14,386 nucleotides of DNA from an uncultured Oribacterium sp. (GTDB lineage Bacteria; Bacillota; Clostridia; Lachnospirales; Lachnospiraceae), in assembly GCA_902485915.1 (NCBI GenBank), contig CABTMH010000085.1, positions 1 through 14,386 on the forward strand, given 5' to 3'. Shown in pieces: positions 14,165 through 14,386 of the stretch (position 1 is the first letter of the stretch; every line of letters begins with the position of its first letter). Made by a program: the position numbers and the translations under genes. Below the pieces are notes generated by a model that ran no database searches, was not told the origin of the DNA, and saw nothing but the letters and a program-made list of their open reading frames with translations.

Positions 14165-14386
14165 GAGTGGCTCCTTTCTGTGGAAGATAAAACTGAACTG
14201 CAAGTATGCAGTATAGATATAGTTAATAATACTATAACGTACATAAATATAAAGGAGTAGAAGGACAATATTTCTCGGAGAACATATGAAAGATAGATTT
14301 GCAGTGTCCATGTTCGGACAAAAACGACTGTCCCGTGAGGGTGGGATAGAGATTGTTGTAAAAGAATTGTGCACCAGAAGATCGGA
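14165..14386 (-). promoter_or_regulatory. AT-rich upstream region with a dyad over candidate -10 boxes
   Basis: The region upstream of the secreted protein is much richer in A and T than its surroundings. On the minus strand TATAGT (14231-14236) and TATACT (14210-14215) are -10 candidates, but neither has a good -35 box. A 6-7-6 dyad, TATAGT (14218-14223) and ACTATA (14231-14236), overlaps the first candidate and could be an operator. The window ends before another gene is seen. Confidence 0.35.

Noticed and set aside
14165..14374. N-terminal extension of the secreted repeat protein up to 14374
   Set aside because: The 70 added residues lie in AT-rich leader DNA. The ATG at 14164 has an AAAGGAG site and begins a proper signal peptide.

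Overview
The window looks like chromosomal DNA of a low-branching Gram-positive (Bacillota, probably Clostridia or a relative). The reasons are a split tyrosine-kinase pair (CpsC membrane adaptor plus CpsD kinase), a PHP-type CpsB phosphatase, an LCP-family protein, choline-binding-like cell-wall repeats, strong Shine-Dalgarno sites, and a tRNA gene with no encoded CCA. Most genes are GC-rich with C- or G-ending codons. The genus cannot be fixed from the sequence.

Layout, left to right. (1) A tRNA-Val(UAC) gene on the minus strand with a near-consensus promoter (6-138). (2) A family 2 glycosyltransferase on the minus strand (293-1312), with its own promoter at 1418-1446. (3) A complete IS1182-family insertion sequence (about 1453-3419) with 15-bp terminal inverted repeats and an intact DDE transposase. 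It fits between the glycosyltransferase promoter and the stop codon of the next gene. (4) A membrane-anchored SGNH-fold protein on the minus strand (3425-5515) whose catalytic positions all appear substituted. (5) A divergent promoter region (5516-5715), followed by a plus-strand exopolysaccharide/capsule block: LCP protein (5716-7008), a small secreted cell-wall-repeat protein with its own strong promoter (7193-7723), cpsB (8054-8872), cpsC (9012-9842), cpsD (9839-10600), a strong terminator-like hairpin (10614-10657), and the initiating sugar-phosphate transferase (10750-12207). (6) A convergent minus-strand gene (12365-14164) for a secreted protein with cell-wall repeats, a Pro/Thr/Ser linker of TPSELPRxD repeats and a C-terminal region resembling DUF6273. 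A 15-bp-stem hairpin separates it from the capsule block.

How the parts work together (family knowledge plus inference): the initiating transferase loads the first sugar phosphate onto undecaprenyl phosphate at the membrane. CpsC, CpsD and CpsB form the phosphotyrosine circuit that controls polymer length and export. The LCP protein is the likely ligase attaching polymer to peptidoglycan. The glycosyltransferase and the SGNH-like protein may modify or handle the glycan. The two secreted repeat proteins could be surface proteins held by the wall or its polymer. No flippase, polymerase or set of assembly glycosyltransferases follows the initiating transferase here, so they must lie elsewhere. 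I found no wholly new defence or mobile system. The points most worth a second look are the apparently dead SGNH protein, a G9 tract beside the promoter of the small secreted protein, a nested RNA structure in front of cpsC, and the terminator that splits cpsD from the initiating transferase.
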